Shown piece by piece: positions 5,736-13,148 of a DNA stretch of 22,786 nt (position 1 is the stretch's first letter; the number at the start of each line of letters is the position of its first letter). The stretch is from an uncultured Prevotellaceae bacterium (GTDB taxonomy: Bacteria > Bacteroidota > Bacteroidia > Bacteroidales > Bacteroidaceae): contig CAMYYX010000010.1 of the NCBI GenBank assembly GCA_947303695.1, positions 1 through 22,786 on the forward strand, written 5' to 3'. The notes beneath the pieces are model-generated. The model saw only the letters and a list, made by a program, of their open reading frames with translations. It searched no databases and was not told the origin of the DNA. The position numbers were made by a program, and so were the translations under genes.

Positions 5736-6989
5736 ATGCAAGAGATATTCGACTTAATCAACGAGATGTCACCCTTCCTGCTGTTGGGTTTCCTCCTTGC
5801 AGGACTGATGCATGCCTTCATTCCTAATAGGCTCTATACGACCTATCTGGCGGGCAACTCATTGAAGTCGGTCATCTATGCTGCCCTATTCGGTGTTCCT
5901 CTACCCCTCTGCTCGTGTGGAGTCATCCCCACAGCGATGTCGATTCGCAAGGAAGGGGCATCAAAGGGTGCCACCGTATCCTTCCTTATAGCAACCCCAC
6001 AGACGGGTGTCGATTCCATCTTCGCCACCTATTCCCTGTTAGGTCTCCCCTTTGCGATTGTACGTCCTATCGTGGCATTCTTCACAGCCATCGTAGGCGG
6101 ACAGGCTGTCAACCTGTTCAACAAAGAGACTGTGGCAGCTACTGAACATACTGAGCAACGTGACTACAGCGAGAAACGCCACACGTTCATAGAGAAGATT
6201 GTGGAAGCACTTCGTTACGGATTTATCGAAATGATGGGCGACATCGGAAAGTGGCTCGTGATAGGTCTCATCATCGCCGGTCTCATCACCACCTTCGTAC
6301 CTCAGGAGTTCCTCAACATCTTTGCAGGCAACTCGTTCATGAGCATCTTGCTGGTGCTCTGCATCTCCATACCGATGTATGTTTGTGCAACCGGTTCCAT
6401 TCCCATTGCTGTAGCGCTGATGCTGAAAGGTCTCACGCCTGGAGCTGCTTTAGTGTTGCTGATGGCTGGACCTGCTGCCAATGCTGCTTCCATCTTAATA
6501 ATAAATAAGGTATTAGGCCGCAAGACGCTGATTATCTATCTGGCGACCATCGCTCTTGGAGCTATTGGTTTTGGGCTTGGTATCGACTATCTCTTACCGC
6601 GAGAATGGTTCACCCCTACCCTCGCAAAAACTGCTGCTGATTGTTGTGACAATCATGTAGAGTGGTTCAATATCGGATGTACCATCCTGCTGGCCTTGCT
6701 GCTGATCTACGCACTCATCAACCACCTCAGAGGTCACAAGCATTGTCATTGTCATGAGGGAGAATGCAACTGCGAAGGACATGCTGATCAGGTGCGCCAA
6801 TTCACCATCAAAGGCATGAACTGCTCACATTGTGCCACGAATGCCGAGAACGCCATCCGTAAGGTGGAAGGCATCGAGAGAGTCAGTGTAGACCTCGCCT
6901 CAGAGACAGCAACCATCGTAGGAAACGCTTCTGATAAGGACATCGTCGCAGCCGTAGAAGCGATTGGGTTTTCAGCCCTTCCCCTTTAA
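5736..6989 (+). CDS. SO_0444-type Cu/Zn efflux permease with C-terminal HMA domain
   Basis: 417 aa inner-membrane permease of the ArsP_1/DUF318 superfamily. Two halves of membrane helices surround a hydrophilic loop. The first half carries LPLCSCGVIPTA with Cys59 and Cys61, and the second carries the matching PMYVCATGSIPIA, so the halves are internally homologous. After the last helix comes a metal-binding His/Cys-rich strip (333-351, HKHCHCHEGECNC within it). A heavy-metal-associated domain follows from 354 with GMNCSHC at 360-366. This order fits the family annotated as SO_0444 Cu/Zn efflux transporters. The substrate is inferred from the family, and thiophilic metals are likely. It is in the operon with its neighbours. 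Confidence 0.9.
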   Translation: MQEIFDLINEMSPFLLLGFLLAGLMHAFIPNRLYTTYLAGNSLKSVIYAALFGVPLPLCSCGVIPTAMSIRKEGASKGATVSFLIATPQTGVDSIFATYSLLGLPFAIVRPIVAFFTAIVGGQAVNLFNKETVAATEHTEQRDYSEKRHTFIEKIVEALRYGFIEMMGDIGKWLVIGLIIAGLITTFVPQEFLNIFAGNSFMSILLVLCISIPMYVCATGSIPIAVALMLKGLTPGAALVLLMAGPAANAASILIINKVLGRKTLIIYLATIALGAIGFGLGIDYLLPREWFTPTLAKTAADCCDNHVEWFNIGCTILLALLLIYALINHLRGHKHCHCHEGECNCEGHADQVRQFTIKGMNCSHCATNAENAIRKVEGIERVSVDLASETATIVGNASDKDIVAAVEAIGFSALPL

Positions 6990-7049
6990 CTCCCATGAGC
7001 AAAGCGAATTAACTCCCAATTTAACTTCCTCTTTTTACTCCTTTTGAAG

Positions 7050-7670
7050 ATGGATATCATCACGAAATATTTCCCCAACCTCACCCCTGAGCAAACTGCA
7101 CAATTTGCCCAGCTGTATGACCTGTATACCGACTGGAATGCGAAAATCAATGTCATCTCGAGGAAGGACATTGAGAACCTGTACGAGCATCATGTGTTGC
7201 ACTCACTCGGCATCGCAAAGGTCATCACATTCCGTCCAGGAACACGTGTGATGGACCTCGGCTGCGGAGGCGGATTCCCGGGCATCCCACTCGCCATCCT
7301 CTTCCCAGACGTACATTTCCATCTGGTCGATTCGATTGGGAAGAAAGTACGTGTGGCACAGGAAGTTGCAACAGCTATAGGATTGAAGAATGTAGCTTTC
7401 AGTCATGCTCGGGGCGAAGAGATAAAGGACAAATACGATTTCATTGTGACTCGAGCCGTGATGTCACTTGTCGACCTCATGAAATGTGTTCGCAAGAATG
7501 TCGATAAGAATCAACACAATTCCCTACCGAATGGTATCATCGCCCTCAAAGGCGGAGAACTCGACGGAGAGATGGCCCCAATGCGCAACATCTGCACCAC
7601 ATGGGATCTCTCACAGTTCTTCGAAGAGCCATTCTTCGAAACCAAGAAAGTGGTACATGTAATATGCTGA
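7050..7670 (+). CDS. rsmG: 16S rRNA (guanine527-N7)-methyltransferase RsmG
   Basis: 206 aa cytoplasmic Rossmann-fold methyltransferase that places m7G at position 527 of 16S rRNA, in the 530 loop. The SAM-binding motif VMDLGCGGGFPG is at 67-78, the acidic motif II HLVDSIGKK at about 92-100, and TRAV at about 133. The N-terminal helix bundle (DWNAKINVISRKDIENLYEHH) is typical. The ATG at 7050 is preferred over an in-frame TTG two codons earlier. The gene is 60 nt after the permease and overlaps the next gene by 7 nt. Loss of RsmG gives low-level streptomycin resistance in other bacteria. Confidence 0.95.
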   Translation: MDIITKYFPNLTPEQTAQFAQLYDLYTDWNAKINVISRKDIENLYEHHVLHSLGIAKVITFRPGTRVMDLGCGGGFPGIPLAILFPDVHFHLVDSIGKKVRVAQEVATAIGLKNVAFSHARGEEIKDKYDFIVTRAVMSLVDLMKCVRKNVDKNQHNSLPNGIIALKGGELDGEMAPMRNICTTWDLSQFFEEPFFETKKVVHVIC

Positions 7671-8305
7671 ATATCAAGACATTTCAAGTAAATCCGCTGA
7701 TGGTCAACTGTTACGTCATCAGCGACGATACCCGCGAAGCCTGCATCATCGACCCCGGATGCATGGCTGAGACAGAGTGGACAGCCATCAAGAACTATAT
7801 CGAGAGCAAGCAGCTCAAACTAGTCCACATGCTCTGTACCCACCTCCATTTCGACCACATCATGGGTTGCGGATTCGTCTATCGTGACTACCAACTCAAC
7901 ATCGAAGGTAGCATGGCCGACCAGCAGCAATACGAACAGCTACGCGTTTACATGAATGCTTTCGACCTCGACCCGTCAAGCATCCCTGCATCCCCACCTG
8001 TGCACGATATATCCAATCAAGCGACCATTCAATTCGGCACCCACACGTTCACTATTCTCAAGACCCCAGGTCACACCCCAGGCGGTCTCTGCTTCTACTG
8101 TCCTGAAGAAGAACTGTTGTGGTCAGGCGACACTCTCTTTCAAGGTTCCGTAGGACGAACCGACCTTCCGGGAGGAGACACAGATGCCATCATCAGCTCC
8201 ATCCAAGAGGTGCTATTCACCCTACCGCCAACCACTCAGGTATTCACAGGTCACGGACCGTCTACCACGATTGATTACGAACAACGTTATAATCCTTACA
8301 TATAA
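7664..8305 (+). CDS. Glyoxalase-II-like metallo-beta-lactamase-fold hydrolase
   Basis: 213 aa from the ATG at 7664, which overlaps the rsmG stop by 7 nt. A longer reading that starts inside rsmG adds only sequence from another gene. The metal motif THLHFDH is at 59-65, followed by GHTPGG, SGDTLF and a final GHGPST, giving the full set of His/Asp ligands for a dinuclear site. The length and pattern fit the short YcbL/GloB-like hydrolases, probably thioesterases acting on S-acyl glutathione-like or other thioester substrates. The true substrate is unknown. It is the last gene of the 4042-8305 operon, and I see no good terminator after it. Confidence 0.9.
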   Translation: MLNIKTFQVNPLMVNCYVISDDTREACIIDPGCMAETEWTAIKNYIESKQLKLVHMLCTHLHFDHIMGCGFVYRDYQLNIEGSMADQQQYEQLRVYMNAFDLDPSSIPASPPVHDISNQATIQFGTHTFTILKTPGHTPGGLCFYCPEEELLWSGDTLFQGSVGRTDLPGGDTDAIISSIQEVLFTLPPTTQVFTGHGPSTTIDYEQRYNPYI

Positions 8306-8361
8306 GGGCGATTTCTCAGCTTTTTCGGGCCGTTTCCTCACTTTTTTGCAATTTTGTCATG

Positions 8362-8406
8362 TTTTCTCAAATAAATTATGTAATTTTGTCAGCTAATTTG
8401 AGAAAA
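8362..8406. promoter_or_regulatory. 11-bp inverted repeat around the sigma-54-activator promoter
   Basis: TTTTCTCAAAT (8362-8372) and its perfect reverse complement ATTTGAGAAAA (8396-8406) are separated by 23 nt that hold the -7 box TAATTTTG (8381-8388). A TTTG at 8353-8356 is a possible -33 box, but its 24-nt spacer is long. The arm centres are 34 bp apart, close to three helical turns. The first arm is upstream of the expected start of transcription (about 8395), so this is more likely a DNA operator than an mRNA stem. No -24/-12 (sigma-54) promoter was seen. Confidence 0.5.
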
Positions 8407-8419
8407 GTTATTTTTTGAG

Positions 8420-9646
8420 ATGAAGGAATCGGATCTTCAAGCCATCAAGCAACGCTACGGAATCGTAGGTAATGCCCCGGAATTGAACCGTGCTCTCGAT
8501 ATCGCGGTTCAGGTAGCTCCTACTGACCTCAGTGTGCTGATTTTGGGAGAATCGGGTGTCGGAAAGGAAGTTGTTCCACGCATCATCCACGATAAGTCGG
8601 CCCGTAAACATCAGAAATACTTCGCCATCAACTGCGGCTCTATCCCCGAAGGAACTATCGACAGCGAACTGTTCGGTCACGAAAAAGGAGCCTTCACAGG
8701 AGCTGTGGGTGAACGCGAGGGCTATTTCGGAGCAGCCAACAAAGGTACCCTCTTCCTCGACGAAGTGGGCGAACTGCCATTGAGCACCCAAGCCCGTCTA
8801 TTGCGTGTATTGGAGACTGGTGAGTATATCCGTGTAGGCTCATCCGAAGTGAAGAAGACAGATGTGCGCATCATCGCAGCTACGAACGTAAACATACAGA
8901 AGGCTATCAGCGAAGGAAAATTCCGCGAGGACCTCTACTACCGACTTGCAACCATTCCTATCAACATACCACCGCTGAGAGCACGAGGCAGAGACATCGA
9001 ACTGCTGTTCAGGAAGTTCTCGTCCTCATTTGCCGAACGTTATATGCTCGACCCGATTGTGCTGACCGAAGATGCCAAAATGCTGTTGCAGAGTTACAAG
9101 TGGCCAGGCAATATCCGTCAGCTGAAAAACATCGCCGAGCAAATCTGCATCATCAGTCAAGAACGGAACATCACAGCAGAAGCACTCATCCAATTCGGCA
9201 TCACAGACGATTCGAACACAGGTGGAGGACTCGTATTGGCCAATCAGGCACAACCAGGACAGCACTCGTATGAGAACGAACGCGAATGGTTGGTACATGC
9301 ATTAACCAGCCTGGGTAAGGAAGTGAAGGAACTGAAAGAGATGATCAACAACCAACAAATTATCCATCAACAACCAGCCCACATCCTGCAAGAAGCCGAA
9401 TATGCAGTTGCACCACAATACAACACCACTCCGGCAACCCGCATCAACATACCATCTGAGAATATTCAGAATGCCGTAGAGTATGTGGAACCCACACCTC
9501 GATCGATGAAAGAAGTGGAGGAGATACAAATCCGTGAAGCGCTCCAACGCAACCACTTCAACCGCAGTCGCACGGCCAAGGAGTTGGGTATCAGTGAACG
9601 AACGCTCTACAGAAGAATCAAAGACTATGGATTGGAAAAAGAATAA
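8420..9646 (+). CDS. Sigma-54-dependent AAA+ transcriptional activator
   Basis: 408 aa NtrC-class enhancer-binding protein without a receiver, GAF or PAS domain: the AAA+ module begins near residue 15. Walker A GESGVGKE is at 43-50, the sigma-54 contact loop GAFTGA at 90-95 and Walker B LFLDEVGEL at 111-119, with a sensor/Arg-finger region (FREDLYYRLA) near 175. About 135 residues rich in Gln and Glu follow (240-365) with no domain I recognise. A Fis-type helix-turn-helix ends the protein (IREALQRNHFNRSRTAKELG, then ISERTLYRRIKDYGL). With no input domain, its activity may be set by amount or by a partner binding the central linker. The gene precedes lptE and secG, an order I recall from Bacteroidales. 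Confidence 0.94.
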   Translation: MKESDLQAIKQRYGIVGNAPELNRALDIAVQVAPTDLSVLILGESGVGKEVVPRIIHDKSARKHQKYFAINCGSIPEGTIDSELFGHEKGAFTGAVGEREGYFGAANKGTLFLDEVGELPLSTQARLLRVLETGEYIRVGSSEVKKTDVRIIAATNVNIQKAISEGKFREDLYYRLATIPINIPPLRARGRDIELLFRKFSSSFAERYMLDPIVLTEDAKMLLQSYKWPGNIRQLKNIAEQICIISQERNITAEALIQFGITDDSNTGGGLVLANQAQPGQHSYENEREWLVHALTSLGKEVKELKEMINNQQIIHQQPAHILQEAEYAVAPQYNTTPATRINIPSENIQNAVEYVEPTPRSMKEVEEIQIREALQRNHFNRSRTAKELGISERTLYRRIKDYGLEKE

Positions 9647-10151
9647 AATCATCATCGGTCTCTGCCTTGCACTTTCTCTGATTGTACTGATTGCCTGCAA
9701 GATTGAGTACTCATTCAATGGTGCCAGCATCAACTACAACGAGGTGAAGAGTGTATCAATCACCAAGTTTCCTATCCGTTGCGCCTATGTGTGGGCACCA
9801 ATGGAGGGCATGTTCTATAACAGCCTGACGGATGCATACGCCAAGAAGACCAAACTGAAGGTACTGAAGAAAAACGGCGACCTGCAACTGGCAGGTGAGA
9901 TTACGGAATACAGCCAGACCAACAAATCCATCTCTTCTGACGGATTCTCTGCCCAGACGCAGTTGAAGATGACCGTCAACGTTCGCTTTAAGAATTCTTC
10001 CAAGCCTGACAAAAACTTTGAGAAGACTTTCTCTGCCGTCACTCAGTACGATTCCAAGCAACAACTCAATTCTGTTCAGGAACAGTTAGTTCAAGAGATG
10101 ATTGACGACATTGTCAGCCAAATTTACAATGCAACCGTCGCAGATTGGTAA
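9627..10151 (+). CDS. lptE: LPS-assembly lipoprotein LptE (Bacteroidota type)
   Basis: 174 aa outer-membrane lipoprotein that would plug and chaperone LptD during lipopolysaccharide insertion. The signal sequence ends in the lipobox LIAC with Cys24. The mature part starts KIEYSFNGASINYNEVKS and has the family pattern SITKFPIRCAY, GDLQLAGEITEY and TVNVRFKNSSKPDKNFEKTF. The ATG at 9627 lies within the last 20 nt of the sigma-54 activator gene. A longer in-frame reading from 9534 only translates the activator's HTH region in another frame. The overlap suggests translational coupling. Assignment rests on pattern and gene order. Confidence 0.85.
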   Translation: MDWKKNKIIIGLCLALSLIVLIACKIEYSFNGASINYNEVKSVSITKFPIRCAYVWAPMEGMFYNSLTDAYAKKTKLKVLKKNGDLQLAGEITEYSQTNKSISSDGFSAQTQLKMTVNVRFKNSSKPDKNFEKTFSAVTQYDSKQQLNSVQEQLVQEMIDDIVSQIYNATVADW

Positions 10152-10177
10152 AAAAATGCACAATATGTACAAAACAT

Positions 10178-10208
10178 TTTGCCATATCAGAAAAAAGTGA
10201 TAACTTTG
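10178..10208 (+). promoter_or_regulatory. secG promoter
   Basis: TTTG (10178-10181), a 19-nt spacer and TAACTTTG (10201-10208) form an almost ideal Bacteroidota promoter. The start of transcription should be near 10215, giving a leader of about 68 nt before the ATG at 10283. No separate terminator is visible between lptE and this promoter. Confidence 0.8.
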
Positions 10209-10282
10209 CAACTCATTTGTGACAAACCACACGTTGGTTCAATTCAAATCGTATCATTCAAATAAAAAATAACAAAAAAGAA

Positions 10283-10672
10283 ATGTACACTTTAATTATC
10301 GTACTCGTGATTCTCGCATCAATTCTCATGTGCGGAATCGTTTTGATTCAAGAGTCAAAAGGAGGAGGTCTGGCATCAGGTTTCTCTTCATCAAACCAGA
10401 TTATGGGTGTCCGCAAGACTACGGACTTCCTTGAGAAAGCTACATGGGGACTGGCCATCATTATGGTCGTACTCAGCGTTGTATCTTTGGCATTCGTGAC
10501 CAGAACAACAGCTGAAGAGCAGCCACTCACAGCTCCAATCACAACTCAGACTGACGCTAACAACGTACAGTCATTCCCTGCTGCTACTCAGCAACAGGCA
10601 CCAGCACAGAATTCTTCAGAAAAAGAAGCTCAGGCTCCTGCCGAGACACCAGCTCCAGCTCCAGCAGAATAA
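10283..10672 (+). CDS. secG: Preprotein translocase subunit SecG
   Basis: 129 aa. Two membrane helices (about 2-22 and 50-72) flank the conserved cytoplasmic loop ESKGGGLASGFSSSNQIMG, including the GGG and the S-N-Q segment shared by SecG proteins. SecG assists SecYEG-mediated export at the inner membrane. The C-terminal 50 residues are an Ala/Pro/Gln/Thr-rich low-complexity tail, which is common in Bacteroidota SecG. The gene has its own promoter and is followed 27 nt later by the zinc-ribbon/FHA gene. Confidence 0.95.
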   Translation: MYTLIIVLVILASILMCGIVLIQESKGGGLASGFSSSNQIMGVRKTTDFLEKATWGLAIIMVVLSVVSLAFVTRTTAEEQPLTAPITTQTDANNVQSFPAATQQQAPAQNSSEKEAQAPAETPAPAPAE

Positions 10673-10699
10673 GTCGTAACCCCGTAAATCTGTTATAAG

Positions 10700-11224
10700 A
10701 TGAAAAGGGTACGATGTCCGAAATGTGACACCTTCATTGTATTCGACGAGACGAAATACAATGAAGGTCAGTCACTTGTTTTTGTTTGTCCCGGTTGCAA
10801 GAAGGAATTCAAGATCCGAATGGGCAAATCGAAGATGACGAACATCCACGAAGAACGTCAGATCGACGAAAATGCCTATAGTCAGGACTATGGAAGCATT
10901 ATCGTGGTTGAGAACAAGTTCGCCTTCAAGCAGATCATTCCACTCGATTTGGGCGATAACGAGTTCGGACGCTATCTCAAGGGTACCAACATCAACAAAC
11001 CCATCGAAACCAGCGACCCCAGTATCGACACCTTCCACTGTGTCATACGAGTGGAACAAAACGCAAGAGGACAGCTCAAATACATCTTACGCGATGCACC
11101 GAGCGACACAGGAACGTTCTACATGAACCAAATCCTGAAAGATTCGGACAGAATCAACCTGGAAGACGGAGCGATTATCACCATCGGGGCTACCACCCTC
11201 ATCCTGAGAGCAGCAAACAGTTAA
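10700..11224 (+). CDS. Zinc-ribbon plus FHA-domain protein
   Basis: 174 aa, cytoplasmic. The N-terminal zinc ribbon has CPKC at 6-9 and CPGC at 30-33, like the short MJ0042-type ribbons. From about 85 to 172 lies a forkhead-associated domain, a beta-sandwich that normally binds phosphothreonine peptides (GDNEFGRYLKG, then DTFHCVIRV and DGAIITIGATTLILR). The usual phosphopeptide-contact triad S-R-x-H is replaced by D-T-F-H near 115, so binding to phosphothreonine may be changed or lost. Its role is unknown. It lies directly after secG. Confidence 0.85.
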   Translation: MKRVRCPKCDTFIVFDETKYNEGQSLVFVCPGCKKEFKIRMGKSKMTNIHEERQIDENAYSQDYGSIIVVENKFAFKQIIPLDLGDNEFGRYLKGTNINKPIETSDPSIDTFHCVIRVEQNARGQLKYILRDAPSDTGTFYMNQILKDSDRINLEDGAIITIGATTLILRAANS

Positions 11225-11276
11225 CCATATCATCGACTTGAGACCTCTCATCAGTTAACTTAAACTAAAAAAAGAC

Positions 11277-12209
11277 ATGAACGACTCACTCGATACAGCT
11301 CTACCGCAAATCATGCAGACAGCCAACCCAAGTCTGTTCTTCAACACATTCCAGAACGACTACCACTGTTGCGATAATCTGCATCTGCGGAATGATCCTA
11401 AAATCAATCCTTGCAGCACCATCTACAACGACAATAACCATTTCGTCGTAGTTGTGCAACATGGAACGATGAACCTTATCATTAACGGGCAAGAAGTAAA
11501 ACTCAAGTCGAACGACTTCCTGATGATCATGCCGTTCACAAAGATTGAGGTACTCACATCTTTCTGTACGTTCTTCGCTTGTGTCATCACCAACTACATC
11601 GCGCTCGACATCTACAATAAGCTTGGGACTCCCGACAACATCAACGAGAACTGCTATACGTTCCACCACTATCATTTCCATCCCCAACAGACCGAGATGT
11701 TGCTGAGCGACTATCTGCGACTCAAGGAGATAACCCTACGTGAGGCCATTCCGCTTCATGAGGAAATGCTGAAATCAGGTATCGGCATCCTATTGTCCCA
11801 TCTATTCTCGTTCATGGCTGTCACCGATAAGATTGAATACAAGTCCAATATCTTCCTCCGACAGGTATTCGACAAATTCCTCATTGCTCTCAGTCAGCAC
11901 TATGCATCTGAGCGCAAAGTCGATTTCTATGCAAAACTGCTCGATGTGCCGGCAAAGCACATCACAGCAGCCACCAACCGATATGCCGAGAAAACCGCAT
12001 CGAGGGTCATCAACGAGTATGTCATCTACAAAATCAAGGCCATACTCTACAACAACCAGCTCAGCGTGAAGGCTGTAAGCGACATGTTCAACTTCCCGAG
12101 TCAAAGTTTCTTCGGCCGTTATTTCAAACGCGTCACAGGCTATTCACCAGCCCGATTCATGAGTAAACATAGTAAGAAACTATCAAAACAAACTTCATTC
12201 ATGCCATGA
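11277..12209 (+). CDS. AraC-family transcriptional regulator, first of a tandem pair
   Basis: 310 aa. The N-terminal half is a cupin-like sensor region (FVVVVQHGTMNLIINGQEV followed by SNDFLMIMPF). The C-terminal 100 residues are the AraC/XylS DNA-binding domain with two helix-turn-helices: the first around VDFYAKLLDVPAKHITAATN, the second around VKAVSDMFNFPSQSFFGRYF, ending in the family signature TGYSPARF. It overlaps the next gene as ATGA and both share the F-N-F-P-[ST]-Q-S-F-F-G-R-Y-F-K-R core, so they look like old duplicates. A 52-nt gap separates it from the FHA gene, and no clear promoter was found in that gap. Confidence 0.92.
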   Translation: MNDSLDTALPQIMQTANPSLFFNTFQNDYHCCDNLHLRNDPKINPCSTIYNDNNHFVVVVQHGTMNLIINGQEVKLKSNDFLMIMPFTKIEVLTSFCTFFACVITNYIALDIYNKLGTPDNINENCYTFHHYHFHPQQTEMLLSDYLRLKEITLREAIPLHEEMLKSGIGILLSHLFSFMAVTDKIEYKSNIFLRQVFDKFLIALSQHYASERKVDFYAKLLDVPAKHITAATNRYAEKTASRVINEYVIYKIKAILYNNQLSVKAVSDMFNFPSQSFFGRYFKRVTGYSPARFMSKHSKKLSKQTSFMP

Positions 12210-13126
12210 AAAGGAATCCGACAAACCGATATATTGACGACACAATGGCACGAATCGGAAACACCGTCCGTTATACGGCCAGTTTCGAGAAGTACGTAGC
12301 ACTCTACGATAATCTTTACAGTCGCACACGTCTGTCCGACCTCTATGCACCCGACAAGACCTATCTCATGGGCGACTTCACTTGTTTGTGGCTACAACAG
12401 GGAGAGGTAGTCATCACCATCAACGGGAAAAGCCAGACAATGGAACGGAAGTCCATCGTGATTATTCCCATGCAGACCGCATTCAAGGTGCAACAAGTAT
12501 CACCCGACACGCGATTTGCGTTCATCCGCTACTCCGAAGAAGCCATCATCCAGAGCATCAAGGATCTGGGACTGTACATGAATCGTTTCTTGCCTGGACG
12601 TTCAGATGTAACCGAACTCTCCATCGAAGGCTTCAAGGAGATATCCACGCTCTACGACGACTTCCGCCAAGGACTTGCTCATAAAGAGCTGAAGTATCTC
12701 AACCTCTATGCACGCAGTTTCTGCGATTACATTCTGGTATTTCTGCTCAACGCTTTCAACATCGACACCAAGATCAAGGGAAAGGCCATTTCACGTCAGG
12801 AGAATGTCTATCGCCAATTCATCGACCTGCTCAACATCTACGCCAATCGTGAACGCGAGGTACAGTTCTATGCTGACAAGCTCAACATATCACCCAAATA
12901 CCTCTCGACCGTCACCCAGACCTATAGCGGCAAAAACGCCAGCGAATGGATTGCAGAATATGTTGTCGGACTTGCCATAGAAATGATGCGTGAGAAACGT
13001 TGTAAGATACAGGATATCAGTACCAACCTCAATTTCCCCACACAGAGTTTCTTTGGCCGATACTTCAAACGAACGACAGGCTTATCGCCAAAACAATATA
13101 CGTTAAAACACTTCGACAAGGATTAG
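12206..13126 (+). CDS. AraC-family transcriptional regulator, second of a tandem pair
   Basis: 306 aa. The layout is the same as in the preceding regulator: a cupin-like N-terminus (CLWLQQGEVVITINGKSQ) and a C-terminal AraC domain (VQFYADKLNISPKYLSTVTQ; then DISTNLNFPTQSFFGRYFKR, TGLSPKQY). Its ATG overlaps the previous TGA by 4 nt (ATGA), so the two should be made in a fixed ratio. NhaA starts 22 nt after its stop, suggesting one transcript and possibly that the pair controls the antiporter gene or responds to salt, pH or bile. That link is inference. Confidence 0.92.
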   Translation: MKRNPTNRYIDDTMARIGNTVRYTASFEKYVALYDNLYSRTRLSDLYAPDKTYLMGDFTCLWLQQGEVVITINGKSQTMERKSIVIIPMQTAFKVQQVSPDTRFAFIRYSEEAIIQSIKDLGLYMNRFLPGRSDVTELSIEGFKEISTLYDDFRQGLAHKELKYLNLYARSFCDYILVFLLNAFNIDTKIKGKAISRQENVYRQFIDLLNIYANREREVQFYADKLNISPKYLSTVTQTYSGKNASEWIAEYVVGLAIEMMREKRCKIQDISTNLNFPTQSFFGRYFKRTTGLSPKQYTLKHFDKD

Positions 13127-13148
13127 ACATCCTTAAAAACCTGTAGAT

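Noticed and set aside
8306..8361. Terminator after the MBL-fold hydrolase gene
   Set aside because: T-rich stretches exist, but I could not find a stem of useful length.
9534..9626. N-terminal extension of LptE
   Set aside because: The added residues are an out-of-frame reading of the activator's HTH region and would destroy the lipoprotein signal.
10156..10200. 14-codon ORF between lptE and secG
   Set aside because: It lies upstream of and within the secG promoter and is too short, with no supporting context.
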